From Acidaminobacter sp. (GTDB lineage: Bacteria > Bacillota_A > Clostridia > Peptostreptococcales > Acidaminobacteraceae), in NCBI GenBank assembly GCA_009881125.1, contig WXFH01000019.1, positions 200,727-264,726 of the forward strand: a stretch of DNA of 64,000 nucleotides, written 5' to 3'. A program made the position numbers and the translations under genes. Below, piece after piece: positions 16,720 to 25,700 of the stretch (the first letter of the stretch is position 1; each line of letters opens with the position of its first letter). Under the pieces are notes generated by a model that saw only the letters and a list, made by a program, of their open reading frames with translations, was not told the origin of the DNA and did no database searches.

Positions 16720-17714
16720 TCCGCCTTCATGCCAATGAAAACCCCTACGAGCGTCGTCTCGATGACCTTGCGGCTGCTATTGGCGGACTCAGACTCAATG
16801 AGTACCCGGATGAAGAAGCCCTTGAACTCCGGCAGGCTGTCAGTGCTTACACCGGATGGCCCCTGGAGGGTATTGTCTGCGGCAACGGATCAGATGAGCT
16901 CATCAAAATGTGCGTTGAGGCGTTCGTCCTACCCGGAGAAAAAGTTTTGTCCCATGGTCCGACTTTTGTTGAATACCGCGTGATGGCGGAGATCAGAAAA
17001 GCAGTCTATATTGAAACCTTGCCGGATGAAGCTCTGAACCTGAACCAGGCGGCATTTATGGCACGTCTGGAAAAAGAACAGCCCAGCCTGGTGTTCCTCT
17101 GCAATCCCAACAATCCTACCGGAGAGAGACTGACGGCGTCTTTCATTGAAAAGGTAATTGAAAAGTCGCCCGGCATGGTCGTCCTAGATGAAGCCTATAC
17201 CGAATTTGGGCTGGCTTCCTTCATTAAGAAGCTTCCCCAATATCAGGACAAGCTGATCCTTCTCAGAACTTTGTCCAAAGCCTTTGGTCTCGCAGCGCTG
17301 AGAGTGGGCTATGCAATGACATCAGAGTCAAACGCCGCTGCGCTCAACCGGGTAAGGATGCCCTACAACGTGACGGCGGTGTCTCAGGCGCTGGGTGCTT
17401 TCGCACTAAAAAATCCGTCTGTTATGGAGGCGCAGGTTGCCCTGATTCGCGCAGAACGCGACAGAGTCTTCAGCATGCTTCGTCAGATCCGCGGTATGGA
17501 GCCGCTGGCGTCTGAAACTAATTTTATCTTGATTCGAACGAAGCCGGAATGGGTATCCCGAATCCAAAGCGCTTTTGAGTCAAGAGGCTTCAGTCTCCGG
17601 TTTTTCGGGGAGCAAAGCGGCCTTGGGGCGTACTTTCGAGTTACCATCGGCAAAAAAGAGAATAATGATGCTGTCCTCAGCATCCTGAAGGAGGTCATGG
17701 CTTCATGCGAGTAG
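16716..17714 (+). CDS. hisC: Histidinol-phosphate aminotransferase
   Basis: This PLP enzyme of fold type I makes histidinol phosphate from imidazole-acetol phosphate and glutamate. It has IRLHANENPYE at the N-terminus, the turn CNPNNPTG, VVLDEAYTEF, and the PLP-binding lysine in TLSKAFGLAALRVGY. At 332 residues it is slightly shorter than most HisC proteins (about 350), mainly because it begins directly at the RLHANENPY motif. It starts within the last codons of hisD. Confidence 0.92.
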   Translation: MIRLHANENPYERRLDDLAAAIGGLRLNEYPDEEALELRQAVSAYTGWPLEGIVCGNGSDELIKMCVEAFVLPGEKVLSHGPTFVEYRVMAEIRKAVYIETLPDEALNLNQAAFMARLEKEQPSLVFLCNPNNPTGERLTASFIEKVIEKSPGMVVLDEAYTEFGLASFIKKLPQYQDKLILLRTLSKAFGLAALRVGYAMTSESNAAALNRVRMPYNVTAVSQALGAFALKNPSVMEAQVALIRAERDRVFSMLRQIRGMEPLASETNFILIRTKPEWVSRIQSAFESRGFSLRFFGEQSGLGAYFRVTIGKKENNDAVLSILKEVMASCE

Positions 17715-18292
17715 GCGAAGTCAAGCGAGATACATCTGAAACGAAAATCCAATTGAAACTGACCCTGGACTCACAGGCGCCCTCGAAGATTGACACGGGG
17801 CTGCCATTTCTCGACCATATGCTCTACCAGATCGCCAAGCACGGACGGATGAACCTGATGATCGAGGTCAAGGGGGATCTGGAGGTGGACTGCCACCATA
17901 CCGCTGAAGACGTGGGCATGGCCTTTGGCATGGCCCTGAAGGAGGCTCTTGGCAGCAAGGCGGGCATTCAGCGTTTTGCAGACCGCATAGTGCCTATGGA
18001 CGAGGTCCTTGCCCTGTGTGCCATTGATCTCAGCGGACGCGCTTATTTAGGCTATGATGCGGTCTATCCGTCTCAAATGCTGGGGACTCTCGCCACGGAA
18101 AGCATCCGGGAATTTTTCAAGGGCCTTGCGGACAAAGCCGGTATGTGCCTGCACTTCAGGATATTGACGCCGGGCAACACACATCATATGGTGGAGGCTC
18201 AGTTCAAGGCCTTTGCCCTGGCGCTGAAAGACGCGGCCGCGGTTCAGGAAGGCGACACCAGTGTGCCGTCCACCAAGGGTATGTTAGATTAA
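17705..18292 (+). CDS. hisB: Imidazoleglycerol-phosphate dehydratase (monofunctional)
   Basis: The 195-residue manganese enzyme removes water from imidazoleglycerol phosphate. The two His-rich metal motifs are present: DCHHTAEDVGMAFG near residue 60 and NTHHMVEAQFKAFA near 160. LPFLDHMLYQIAKHG adds another His. It is monofunctional, so unlike the E. coli HisB it carries no histidinol-phosphatase domain. GGAGG inside the end of hisC serves the start, and the two genes overlap by 10 bases. Confidence 0.95.
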   Translation: MRVGEVKRDTSETKIQLKLTLDSQAPSKIDTGLPFLDHMLYQIAKHGRMNLMIEVKGDLEVDCHHTAEDVGMAFGMALKEALGSKAGIQRFADRIVPMDEVLALCAIDLSGRAYLGYDAVYPSQMLGTLATESIREFFKGLADKAGMCLHFRILTPGNTHHMVEAQFKAFALALKDAAAVQEGDTSVPSTKGMLD

Positions 18293-18310
18293 AGAGTTGG
18301 AGGCAGGAGC

Positions 18311-18964
18311 ATGAATGATCAAGCAGCAACACCCCGAAAGCCAATCGCCATTATCGATTATGGCGTGGGCAATATTCAAAATCTGATTAACGCTTTTGAG
18401 CGTCTGGAAATTCCGGCGGTTCTCACGGCGGATCACGATGTCATTCTAAATGCCGAGCTCTCCATTTTACCCGGCGTGGGGGCGTTTAAGGACGCCATTG
18501 ACAAGCTCAGGAACACCGGCATTGACCAGGTGATTCAGCAGCGCGTCAGGGAAGGGCGGCCCCTTCTGGGCATCTGCCTGGGCATGCAGCTGATGTTCGA
18601 AGCCAGTGAGGAGGACGGCGACTGGGAGGGCCTTGGACTCCTGAAGGGCCGTTTTGTGAAGTTTGATGAGAACATGGGCCTCAAAGTGCCCCACATGGGC
18701 TGGAACAGGCTGGTTAAAGAGCGCCAGGATCCGGTGGCCGATGGTCTCCCGGAAGACGCCTACGCCTATTATGTGCACTCGTATTACCTGTCGGGTGGCG
18801 ACGCCCGGGACATCATTCTCTCCAGTCCGTACGGCGTCGCTGTGCCTGGACTCATTCGAAAAGGCAGCATTGTCGGCATGCAGTTCCACCCTGAAAAGAG
18901 CGGTGCTGTTGGAGAATTTTTAATCCGTCAGGTCCTGGCGGTCTTGATGGGAGGTACACAATGA
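18311..18964 (+). CDS. hisH: Imidazole glycerol phosphate synthase, glutaminase subunit
   Basis: The 217-residue class I glutamine amidotransferase provides ammonia to HisF. It has the nucleophile in GICLGMQLMFE and the His-Glu pair in MQFHPEKSG. IIDYGVGNIQNL begins the fold. A 10-residue N-terminal tail (to PRKP) precedes it, which is slightly longer than usual. GGAGGCAGGAGC lies before the ATG. The gene overlaps hisA by four bases, and HisF lies one gene further on. Confidence 0.95.
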   Translation: MNDQAATPRKPIAIIDYGVGNIQNLINAFERLEIPAVLTADHDVILNAELSILPGVGAFKDAIDKLRNTGIDQVIQQRVREGRPLLGICLGMQLMFEASEEDGDWEGLGLLKGRFVKFDENMGLKVPHMGWNRLVKERQDPVADGLPEDAYAYYVHSYYLSGGDARDIILSSPYGVAVPGLIRKGSIVGMQFHPEKSGAVGEFLIRQVLAVLMGGTQ

Positions 18965-19674
18965 GAATTTATCCTGCAATAGATATCAGCGGCGGCGCCT
19001 GCGTCCGGCTGTTTCAAGGTGATTTTGGCCAGAAGACGGTCTACAATGCGGACCCTGTGGCTGTCGCAAAGGATTTGAAGGAAAAGGGCGCACAGCGCCT
19101 TCATGTCGTCAATCTCGACGGCAGCGTGGAAGGCTGTATTACCGAAGACATGAAAGCCCTGATTCGCGGCATTAAGGCGGCGTCTGGCGTACCGGTGCAA
19201 TTTGGCGGCGGCATTCGCACCATGGAAGACCTCGAGGCAGTGTTTGAGGCGGGGGCGGATAAGGCTATTTTGGGAACTTCCGGAGCTTTGGATACACCTT
19301 TTCTCGAAGCGGTGCTGGCGCGATACGGCGACAAGATAGTGTTGTCGATCGATGCCCGTGACGGTTATGTGGCGACCCGCGGCTGGCTGGACACAGAGAA
19401 GATCACAGCGGTTGAGCTGGCGGAAAAGGCACAGCGGCTGGGTGTCGCAGCGGTTGTCCACACGGATATAGCCCGTGACGGCGCCATGCAGGGCCCCAAT
19501 GTGGAAGCTTACAGAAAGATGCGGGAGGTCTACTTTGGCATTCTGATTGGCTCCGGCGGCATCTCCAAGCTGGAAGATCTGGAGGCGCTCAAAGCAGTCG
19601 GCGTTGAGGACGCTATAGTCGGAAAAGCCATTTACGAAGGCGCGCTGGAAATACGGCGCTGCGAGGAGGTGTAA
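18961..19674 (+). CDS. hisA: ProFAR isomerase
   Basis: HisA is the 237-residue (beta/alpha)8 isomerase that opens the ribose of ProFAR. The catalytic Asp lies in [18 protein letters not shown]. The phosphate grippers are [15 protein letters not shown] and [17 protein letters not shown], and the second catalytic Asp lies in [16 protein letters not shown]. Its start overlaps the hisH stop. The homologous HisF follows two bases after its stop. Confidence 0.95.
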   Translation: MRIYPAIDISGGACVRLFQGDFGQKTVYNADPVAVAKDLKEKGAQRLHVVNLDGSVEGCITEDMKALIRGIKAASGVPVQFGGGIRTMEDLEAVFEAGADKAILGTSGALDTPFLEAVLARYGDKIVLSIDARDGYVATRGWLDTEKITAVELAEKAQRLGVAAVVHTDIARDGAMQGPNVEAYRKMREVYFGILIGSGGISKLEDLEALKAVGVEDAIVGKAIYEGALEIRRCEEV

Positions 19675-19676
19675 GC

Positions 19677-20507
19677 ATGCTGGCAAAGAGAATCATTCCA
19701 TGCCTCGACGTCCGTCAGGGCCGCGTCGTCAAAGGCAAGCGGTTTCAGGCCATAGAAGACGTCGAGGATCCGGTGGTGCTCGCGGACCGTTATTGCAGGG
19801 AAGGCGCGGATGAACTGGTTTTTTACGATATTACTGCCAGTGCTGAAGACCGTGGGATCTTTGACGAGGTGGTTCGAAGGGTTTCGAAAGTGGTCAATAT
19901 CCCTTTGACAGTAGGGGGCGGCATTGCGACGGTTGAGGATTTCACTCGTGTATTGATGGCAGGCGCGGACAAAGTGTCGGTCAACACCGCTGCTGTTCGC
20001 CGGCCGGAGCTGATCCGTGAAGCGGCTTTGAAATTTGGTGCCCAGTGCGTGGTGCTCTCGGTGGACGTCAGTAAAGTGGGTCCGGACCGTTGGGAAGTCG
20101 TCGTCAAAGGCGGCCGGGAAACCACGGGCATGTCTGCTTTGGAATGGATCAAGCAGGGTGTGGCGCTAGGGGCAGGAGAAGTCGTGGTGAACTCCATTGA
20201 CCAGGATGGCGTCAGAAAAGGCTATGATGTCGAGTTCCTGAAGCAAGTCACTGCCGCGGTTAATGTCCCAGTCATAGCCTCCGGCGGCGCAGGCGCCCTG
20301 GAACATTTTGAGGAAGCCGCCCGTGTAGCGGATGTTGATGGCATCCTGGCAGCATCGGTTTTCCACTATGGGGACATTTCCATAGGGGATCTTAAAAGTT
20401 ATCTGCTGAGTCACGGTGTTGCGGTCAGGCCACTGGACCATAGGTTTGACAGAGCAGCTGCAGGAGCTGCAGAAGCTGCAGGAGCTGCAGAACAGGGAGG
20501 AAATTAG
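19677..20507 (+). CDS. hisF: Imidazole glycerol phosphate synthase, cyclase subunit (with Ala-rich tail)
   Basis: HisF is the barrel subunit that makes imidazoleglycerol phosphate and AICAR with ammonia from HisH. The catalytic Asp residues are in [15 protein letters not shown] and [16 protein letters not shown], and the phosphate sites are [11 protein letters not shown] and [12 protein letters not shown]. Typical HisF proteins end near residue 253. This one, at 276, adds a tail of Ala, Gly and Glu ([17 protein letters not shown]) encoded by a short CTGCAG-containing repeat at about 20455-20495. The tail is probably a recent repeat expansion and should not affect the barrel. Confidence 0.93.
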   Translation: MLAKRIIPCLDVRQGRVVKGKRFQAIEDVEDPVVLADRYCREGADELVFYDITASAEDRGIFDEVVRRVSKVVNIPLTVGGGIATVEDFTRVLMAGADKVSVNTAAVRRPELIREAALKFGAQCVVLSVDVSKVGPDRWEVVVKGGRETTGMSALEWIKQGVALGAGEVVVNSIDQDGVRKGYDVEFLKQVTAAVNVPVIASGGAGALEHFEEAARVADVDGILAASVFHYGDISIGDLKSYLLSHGVAVRPLDHRFDRAAAGAAEAAGAAEQGGN

Positions 20508-20510
20508 ACC

Positions 20511-21110
20511 ATGAAGCCATTAAAATTTGACGAACAGGGGTTGATCCCTGCAATTATACAGAATGCAGCCACCGGGAAGGTGCTGATGCTCGGATACATG
20601 AATGAAGAAGCGTTAGGCAGAACCCGGGAGGAAGGGGTTGTCTGGTTCTACTCCAGAAGTCGTTCCCGACTCTGGAAGAAGGGTGAAAGCAGCGGCAATG
20701 TCCTTGAGGTGGTTTCCATATCTGAAGACTGTGATGCAGACGCGCTGCTGGTCCTGGCGAATCCGGCGGGGCCGACATGCCACACCGGTGCGGAGAGCTG
20801 TTTTGAGACCCTTGGGGAAATCAGCAAAATTGGAACAGGCGTAGCTAAGCTTGTGAAGGTCATTGACGGGCGTTATAAAGAACGACCTGAAGGGTCTTAT
20901 ACGACTTATCTCTTTGACAAAGGCCTCGACAAAATTCTCAAAAAAGTAGGTGAAGAGGCGGCAGAGGTCATCATTGCTTCAAAAAACGAGAATAGGCCTG
21001 AGTTGGTAGGGGAACTGACAGATCTGCTTTTCCACAGCCTTGTGCTGATGAGGGAAAAAGGCGTTGCAGTTGAAGAGGTGCTTCAGGAACTAAACAGAAG
21101 AGAAAGATAG
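20511..21110 (+). CDS. hisI: Bifunctional phosphoribosyl-AMP cyclohydrolase / phosphoribosyl-ATP pyrophosphatase
   Basis: This fusion of HisI (about residues 1-105) and HisE (about 110-199) carries out the second and third steps of the pathway. In HisI, FYSRSRSRLWKKGESSGN and the zinc-binding DCDADALLVLANPAGPTCHTG are clear. In HisE, PEGSYTTYLFDKGLDKILKK and VGEEAAEVIIASKN give the pyrophosphatase helices. It is the last gene of the operon and is followed by a large terminator. No histidinol-phosphate phosphatase gene occurs in the cluster. Confidence 0.94.
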   Translation: MKPLKFDEQGLIPAIIQNAATGKVLMLGYMNEEALGRTREEGVVWFYSRSRSRLWKKGESSGNVLEVVSISEDCDADALLVLANPAGPTCHTGAESCFETLGEISKIGTGVAKLVKVIDGRYKERPEGSYTTYLFDKGLDKILKKVGEEAAEVIIASKNENRPELVGELTDLLFHSLVLMREKGVAVEEVLQELNRRER

Positions 21111-21120
21111 TTTTGTATAG

Positions 21121-21196
21121 ATAAGGGAAGTGAGATTGGTGCGGCATGGGTCGGTTTAAAACCTTCGCCGCATCAGCGTCACTTCCCTTTTGTTAA
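21121..21196 (+). terminator. Three-tier terminator of the his operon
   Basis: AAGGGAAGTGA (21123-21133) pairs with TCACTTCCCTT (21179-21189), followed by TTGTTAAATTTT. Inside, TGCGGC pairs with GCCGCA and GGTTTAAAACC forms the tip. It ends the his operon. Confidence 0.8.
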
Positions 21197-21253
21197 ATTT
21201 TCTCTAAAAAATAAGCACAAATGAAAATGGCATCGTTCAATGCCCATTCAAAT

Positions 21254-21261
21254 GGTATAAT
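21254..21261 (+). promoter_or_regulatory. Extended -10 promoter of the lipoprotein gene
   Basis: TGGTATAAT is a perfect extended -10 about 50 bases before the ATG at 21312. The -35 region is weak. Confidence 0.5.
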
Positions 21262-21311
21262 AAATCAACAGCTTGCCGCAAGGATTGGCTAAAAAGAAGC
21301 GAGGTGGACAA

Positions 21312-22514
21312 ATGGCGCGTTTATCAAGATTACTCACAGTTCTAATCCTGACTTTATTGCTGAGCGCCTGTATGTCTGCTGAGCCCCCGCAGCCTGACCT
21401 GACTTCTCTGGATGTCATCAACAATGTGGAGGGCGACCTGATCATTCGCAGACAAACGGAGGATATCTGGGTCTACACAGCCTACCGGAAGGAAGCCTCA
21501 AAAAACGGATTGCTTGTTGAGAGCGAATCCGGTATTGGCGTCATTGACCCGCCTGACAATTTGGATCAGGCAGAGCGCTTGAATGCGCTGATTGAGGAGT
21601 ATTTCAATGCCAAAGTGAACCAGGTGCTCTGGACAGGAAGGATCATGTCGAGACAGCCTGTCTGTCAATTTTATCAAAATGAAGGGGCTGAAGTGTTTGT
21701 ACTCGAAGCAGTCAGTGTGAATGAGGGACTCAAAGACGTCAGTGTGTTCCGTCCTAACGAGCAAGGTCTGAATTTCGCTGACAAGCTTCTGCAGCCCTTG
21801 TGCTTCAGACAGGACGGATCTCTTGAGGAACTTCATGTGTCGCTGTGGCTGGAAGAATCACAACTGCTTTATGCCGGTCCAAACCTGATCAGTCCGGACA
21901 TCAAAATGATTATGACGCCTGTCTATGAGTCGTTAACGTGGGAAACCATTGTCAACGGACTCGCCAGTGCAGTCCCGGCGCCTTCAATTGTGGTGACGAA
22001 TACAGGGGCTTCAGGCGGTGTCGAAATTTATGAACACACTAAATCCCTCATACTCGAAAGGGAGTTCACGTTGAACTACGGTACGGTTAAGCTGCCGCTA
22101 AGGACAGCTTTCGAAGATGAAGAACTTCTCAGCATTTTTGGTAAACCCGAGAAAATTGAGGAGTCTATCCTGGGTATTGGCGCTGACACATTTATTGGGT
22201 CGACTATTCGGACCTTTACTTTCAATAAGTCCCAAGTCAGTCTGTTCGCGCCTTCAGGCGGTGAAAAGTTCTGGCTCTCTTCGGTGATCTCCAAGGATCC
22301 GCGCTTCAGTACTTCCAGGGGAATTAACGTTGGGGAGTCGCTTACGCTTCTGATGCTGAAGTATCCTGAAGCAGAGCCAGTTCCAAACGAAGAAACCGAT
22401 CCGGGGAATATGGATTACATCTATGATCATGGGACGCAGGGCGAATATGCGTTATTTTTCGAAGTGCGCGCCGGCGTGATTGACGAGATCAGTCTGATCT
22501 ACACACTGAGATGA
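21312..22514 (+). CDS. Lipoprotein with an apparently catalytically dead metallo-beta-lactamase-like domain
   Basis: The 400-residue protein begins with a lipoprotein signal ending LLLSAC. Residues about 30-250 follow the layout of a metallo-beta-lactamase fold. NGLLVESESGIGVIDPP is the first sheet. ALIEEYFNAKVNQVLWTGRIMSR occupies the place where active enzymes carry HxHxDH. GAEVFVLEA, SLWLEESQLLYAGPN and IVVTNTGASGGVEIYEHTKSLI match the later strands, but the metal-binding His residues are absent. The last 130 residues are a separate beta-rich region that I do not recognise. I infer a non-catalytic surface protein. The start is set by GAGGTGG, and the gene precedes the pyrophosphatase by 19 bases. 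Confidence 0.6.
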   Translation: MARLSRLLTVLILTLLLSACMSAEPPQPDLTSLDVINNVEGDLIIRRQTEDIWVYTAYRKEASKNGLLVESESGIGVIDPPDNLDQAERLNALIEEYFNAKVNQVLWTGRIMSRQPVCQFYQNEGAEVFVLEAVSVNEGLKDVSVFRPNEQGLNFADKLLQPLCFRQDGSLEELHVSLWLEESQLLYAGPNLISPDIKMIMTPVYESLTWETIVNGLASAVPAPSIVVTNTGASGGVEIYEHTKSLILEREFTLNYGTVKLPLRTAFEDEELLSIFGKPEKIEESILGIGADTFIGSTIRTFTFNKSQVSLFAPSGGEKFWLSSVISKDPRFSTSRGINVGESLTLLMLKYPEAEPVPNEETDPGNMDYIYDHGTQGEYALFFEVRAGVIDEISLIYTLR

Positions 22515-22533
22515 AATGAAAAGAGGTGTCATT

Positions 22534-24165
22534 TTGATCCATGTTTTTGGACATAAAAATCCGGATACGGATTCTATAGCGTCTGCCATTGCCATGGCCT
22601 GGTTTAAACGTGCCCAGGGCCATGAAGCTATAGCGTTCAGGTTGGGGGAGGCGGCGTCTGAATCGCGCTTTGCCTTGACTCAATTTGGCATTGAGCTTCC
22701 GCCGCTGCTGAGAGAAGTGCGTCCGGATGTCAGGCATTTGGAATTTGACAGGCATGCGCCTTTGTCGCCTCAAGATTCCATACTGACGGCCTATAGAAAC
22801 CTGGGGGATGCTTCTGCCAAGGCCTTGGCTGTCACTGAGCCGGACGGAAAACTGTCTGGGATAGTCACCATGAAAGATATTGCCATGGGTTTTTTCAACT
22901 GGAAGGGCGACCTGCTGAAAACCACGCTTGCCAATATGGTGGATGGCCTGGAGGCTCAGATTCTCCACGCTTCCTGCACCAGCATTGAGGGCAGGGTGCT
23001 GGTCGCCGCATTCTATAAAGATACGCTGATTGATCGCTCAAGCATTGATGAATCGACCATTGTGATCGTTGGCGACCGGTATGATGTGCTCGAACATGCA
23101 GTCCGACAAAAGGCGGCCCTCATTATAGTTACCGGAGGACTCACCATCCCAGGGAAAATCCTAAGGCATGCCAGAGAATCGGATGTCTGCATGATCAGAA
23201 CGCCTTACGATACTTTAAAGACTGCCCGTCTCATTGCGTCTTGCGCGCCGGTGTCAGAGATCATGGTCAGAGAAAATCTGACGAGTTTTTATGAGCATGA
23301 CGATGTCTCGGAAGCCCGGGAAGTCATGGCGGGCAGCCGTCACACAACCTTTCCTGTAACGGACGCCTCCGGACGCTATGTGGGATTTCTTTCGCGAAGA
23401 CATTTGCTGAGGCCCAACAAGCATCTCGTCATTCTGGTAGACCACAACGAGTACGCCCAGAGTGTAGACGGCCTGAAGGAAGCTGAAATTCTCGCCATTG
23501 TCGACCATCACAAGCTCGGTGATGTCGTCACCAACCGCCCGCTGACGTTCGTCTGCAGACCAGTTGGAAGCACTTGTACTCTCGTGGGGGATTTGATTCG
23601 AGAAGAGGGGATCGCGCCGCCTTCAAACATTGCCGGCATCCTTCTGTCGGGCATCATTTCAGATACACTGAACTTTCAATCGCCTACAACAACAGAGGAA
23701 GACCGCATTATGGCGGCTTGGCTGACCTCGCTGATAGAAAGCGGTTTTAATATGGAAGACTATGCAAAAGCGCTGTTGAAATCAGGGACTTCTCTTGAAG
23801 GACAAACCATAGAAGGCATTTTCTTTAAGGATTTTAAAATTTTCAGAGATGCCGACACGTCGGTAGGTGTTTCGCAGATTTTCACCTATGGTCTGGAAGA
23901 AGTTGAGGACCGCAGAGAGGCTGTTCTTGAAATGGTTCAGAAAACTCATAAGGAGCAGGGCTTTGATGCGACCGTCTTTATGGCGACGGATCTCCTTAGC
24001 CAGGGGTCGTGTCTGTATTATAAATCCAACATTTCAGGGCTTATCACCAAGAGTTTTGAGGTGGATGAAGTTCAGGGTGTGTTTGTTCCGGGACTGCTTT
24101 CCCGAAAAAAGCAAGTCATACCGCGTCTTCTGGAGGAAATAGGCCTCTCCAGACAGATGAGCTGA
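22534..24165 (+). CDS. ppaC: CBS/DRTGG-domain manganese-dependent inorganic pyrophosphatase
   Basis: This 543-residue family II pyrophosphatase splits pyrophosphate to drive biosynthesis. The DHH-type catalytic core shows as HVFGHKNPDTDSIASAIA at the start and later VDHNEYAQS and AIVDHHKLGDV. Between them are a first CBS domain, a DRTGG domain (VGDRYDVLEHAV ... IIVTGG) and a second CBS domain (TSFYEHDDVSEAREVM). The DHHA2 domain ends the protein. CBS-pyrophosphatases are regulated by adenine nucleotides, and those with DRTGG also by diadenosine polyphosphates. TTG 22534 follows AAGAGGTG and gives the usual MIHVFGHKNPD start. Confidence 0.9.
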   Translation: MIHVFGHKNPDTDSIASAIAMAWFKRAQGHEAIAFRLGEAASESRFALTQFGIELPPLLREVRPDVRHLEFDRHAPLSPQDSILTAYRNLGDASAKALAVTEPDGKLSGIVTMKDIAMGFFNWKGDLLKTTLANMVDGLEAQILHASCTSIEGRVLVAAFYKDTLIDRSSIDESTIVIVGDRYDVLEHAVRQKAALIIVTGGLTIPGKILRHARESDVCMIRTPYDTLKTARLIASCAPVSEIMVRENLTSFYEHDDVSEAREVMAGSRHTTFPVTDASGRYVGFLSRRHLLRPNKHLVILVDHNEYAQSVDGLKEAEILAIVDHHKLGDVVTNRPLTFVCRPVGSTCTLVGDLIREEGIAPPSNIAGILLSGIISDTLNFQSPTTTEEDRIMAAWLTSLIESGFNMEDYAKALLKSGTSLEGQTIEGIFFKDFKIFRDADTSVGVSQIFTYGLEEVEDRREAVLEMVQKTHKEQGFDATVFMATDLLSQGSCLYYKSNISGLITKSFEVDEVQGVFVPGLLSRKKQVIPRLLEEIGLSRQMS

Positions 24166-24198
24166 GGGTCGGTCTAGAGATCATTAGGTGGTGGGAGA

Positions 24199-25188
24199 AT
24201 GAAGGAAGCTTTGTTCTATGTCAAGCGCGAGGCATCCAGTGTGCAGTGTCAATTATGTCCGAGGGGCTGTGTTATTGAACCGGGCTGCAGCGGCGATTGT
24301 CTGGCCAGAAAAAATGAAGGCGGTACGCTGACCAGTGCGTCTTATGGGCAGATTACCTCTTTTGGAGTGGACCCCATAGAGAAAAAACCGCTGTATCATT
24401 TCCATCCGGGTCGTGACATTGTCAGCTTCGGGTCATTTGGATGCAACCTGCACTGCCTCAACTGCCAGAATTATAGAATTTCTCAGTTTGTTGCCCCTTC
24501 CGTGTCTCTGTCGCCTGAGCAGTTGCTGGCGCGAGCGCTCGAAGAGCCGAGGAGCATTGGCATTGCGGCGACTTACAATGAGCCCACAGTCAATTTTGAA
24601 TATGTGCTTGAAGTCTTCAAGCTCAACCGGGCTGCCGGATTTAAAAACGTACTGGTGACCAATGGTTACCTGAATCCCAAGCCATGGGAAGCACTGCTGG
24701 ATTGGACGGATGCAGTCAACCTGGACGTCAAGGCTAATGATCCCCGTTTTTATGAAACCGTCTGTAGGGCGACGCTGGCGCCGGTGCTCCGCAGTCTGGA
24801 CGCCCTGCTTGAAAGGCAGGAGGTCCACACAGAGCTGACCTGGCTTCTGATTGAAGGCCAGAATGACGATCCCGTGAAACTTTCAGCTTTCGCAAAACGC
24901 GTCGCAGACATCAGACCGGAGACTCCGCTGCACATCAGCAGGTATTATCCCAATTATCTGATGAACCACCCTGAGACGAAAAAAGAAGCCCTGTTTTCGG
25001 CGCGTGATACGGCAAACCAGCATTTAAGCTATGTATACATAGGCAATTTGAGTGAGGGAGATCACGGGACCCGGTGCACTAACTGCGGTGAAATCCTCGT
25101 TCAGCGCTTTGGCTACGAGATCAGCGTCAGCATAAAAGATCAGCATTGTCCAAAATGTGGCGCACTTCATCCAATACGGATGGATTAG
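24199..25188 (+). CDS. amrS: AmmeMemoRadiSam system radical SAM enzyme (AmrS)
   Basis: This 329-residue radical SAM protein has a cysteine-rich N-terminus (CQLCPRGCVIEPGCSGDC) and then the [4Fe-4S]/SAM motif GCNLHCLNCQN. YNEPTVNFEYV and DAVNLDVKAND follow, as in AmrS and pyruvate-formate-lyase-activating-enzyme relatives. The C-terminal CTNCGEILVQRFG and HCPKCG pairs look like a metal-binding ribbon. In the complete system AmrS works with AmmeMemoRadiSam proteins A and B; neither is next to it here. Its reaction is not established. The ATG follows GGTGGGAG. Confidence 0.85.
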   Translation: MKEALFYVKREASSVQCQLCPRGCVIEPGCSGDCLARKNEGGTLTSASYGQITSFGVDPIEKKPLYHFHPGRDIVSFGSFGCNLHCLNCQNYRISQFVAPSVSLSPEQLLARALEEPRSIGIAATYNEPTVNFEYVLEVFKLNRAAGFKNVLVTNGYLNPKPWEALLDWTDAVNLDVKANDPRFYETVCRATLAPVLRSLDALLERQEVHTELTWLLIEGQNDDPVKLSAFAKRVADIRPETPLHISRYYPNYLMNHPETKKEALFSARDTANQHLSYVYIGNLSEGDHGTRCTNCGEILVQRFGYEISVSIKDQHCPKCGALHPIRMD

Positions 25189-25234
25189 ATGGTATACTTG
25201 GGGTATATATCTCACAAGAAAGGAGCGTGTTCGA

Positions 25235-25675
25235 ATGGAGATTACTTTCAGACCTATGCGTGAACAGGATGCGGAGGTCATCATCAGTTACAAACATGGC
25301 AATGATTATGCGTGCTTCGATTCTGAGAAAAACCAGACGGACATTGATTCGCTCCTCAGCGATCCCAATGTGGACATTTTTGTCGCCATCAGCGAGGAAG
25401 ATGAGATCCTCGGATTTGCAGAGGTCGCCTTTGACGAAGACGACATCCTTGAAATGAGCGGTGCGCTATTGCCGGAATTTACAGGGATGGGCCTGGGGTG
25501 CAACTTTATCACAGAGTGTATCAACTTTCTCGTCGAGCATTATGATTATGCCGGCGGCGCTCTGCGCACTCTGGTTCAACCGGGGGATCGCCACGCGCAG
25601 AAAGTATTGGAACGCGTTGGATTCCAATTGACGGAAACCACTGAGGATTGGATCGAAATGCAGATTGATCTTTAA
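25235..25675 (+). CDS. GNAT-family N-acetyltransferase
   Basis: The 146-residue protein is a compact GNAT enzyme. It starts ITFRPMREQDAEVIISYK, has the central strand ILGFAEVAFDED, and the acetyl-CoA loop in LLPEFTGMGLGCNFITECINFL, a weak variant of R/QxxGxG/A. It ends with the usual GFQLTETTEDWIEM strand. The ATG at 25235 is preceded by AAAGGAGCG and by an extended -10 (TGGTATACT at 25190-25198), so it probably has its own promoter. The substrate is unknown. Confidence 0.75.
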   Translation: MEITFRPMREQDAEVIISYKHGNDYACFDSEKNQTDIDSLLSDPNVDIFVAISEEDEILGFAEVAFDEDDILEMSGALLPEFTGMGLGCNFITECINFLVEHYDYAGGALRTLVQPGDRHAQKVLERVGFQLTETTEDWIEMQIDL

Positions 25676-25700
25676 AAGACTTTGAGATATTGGCTTACAA

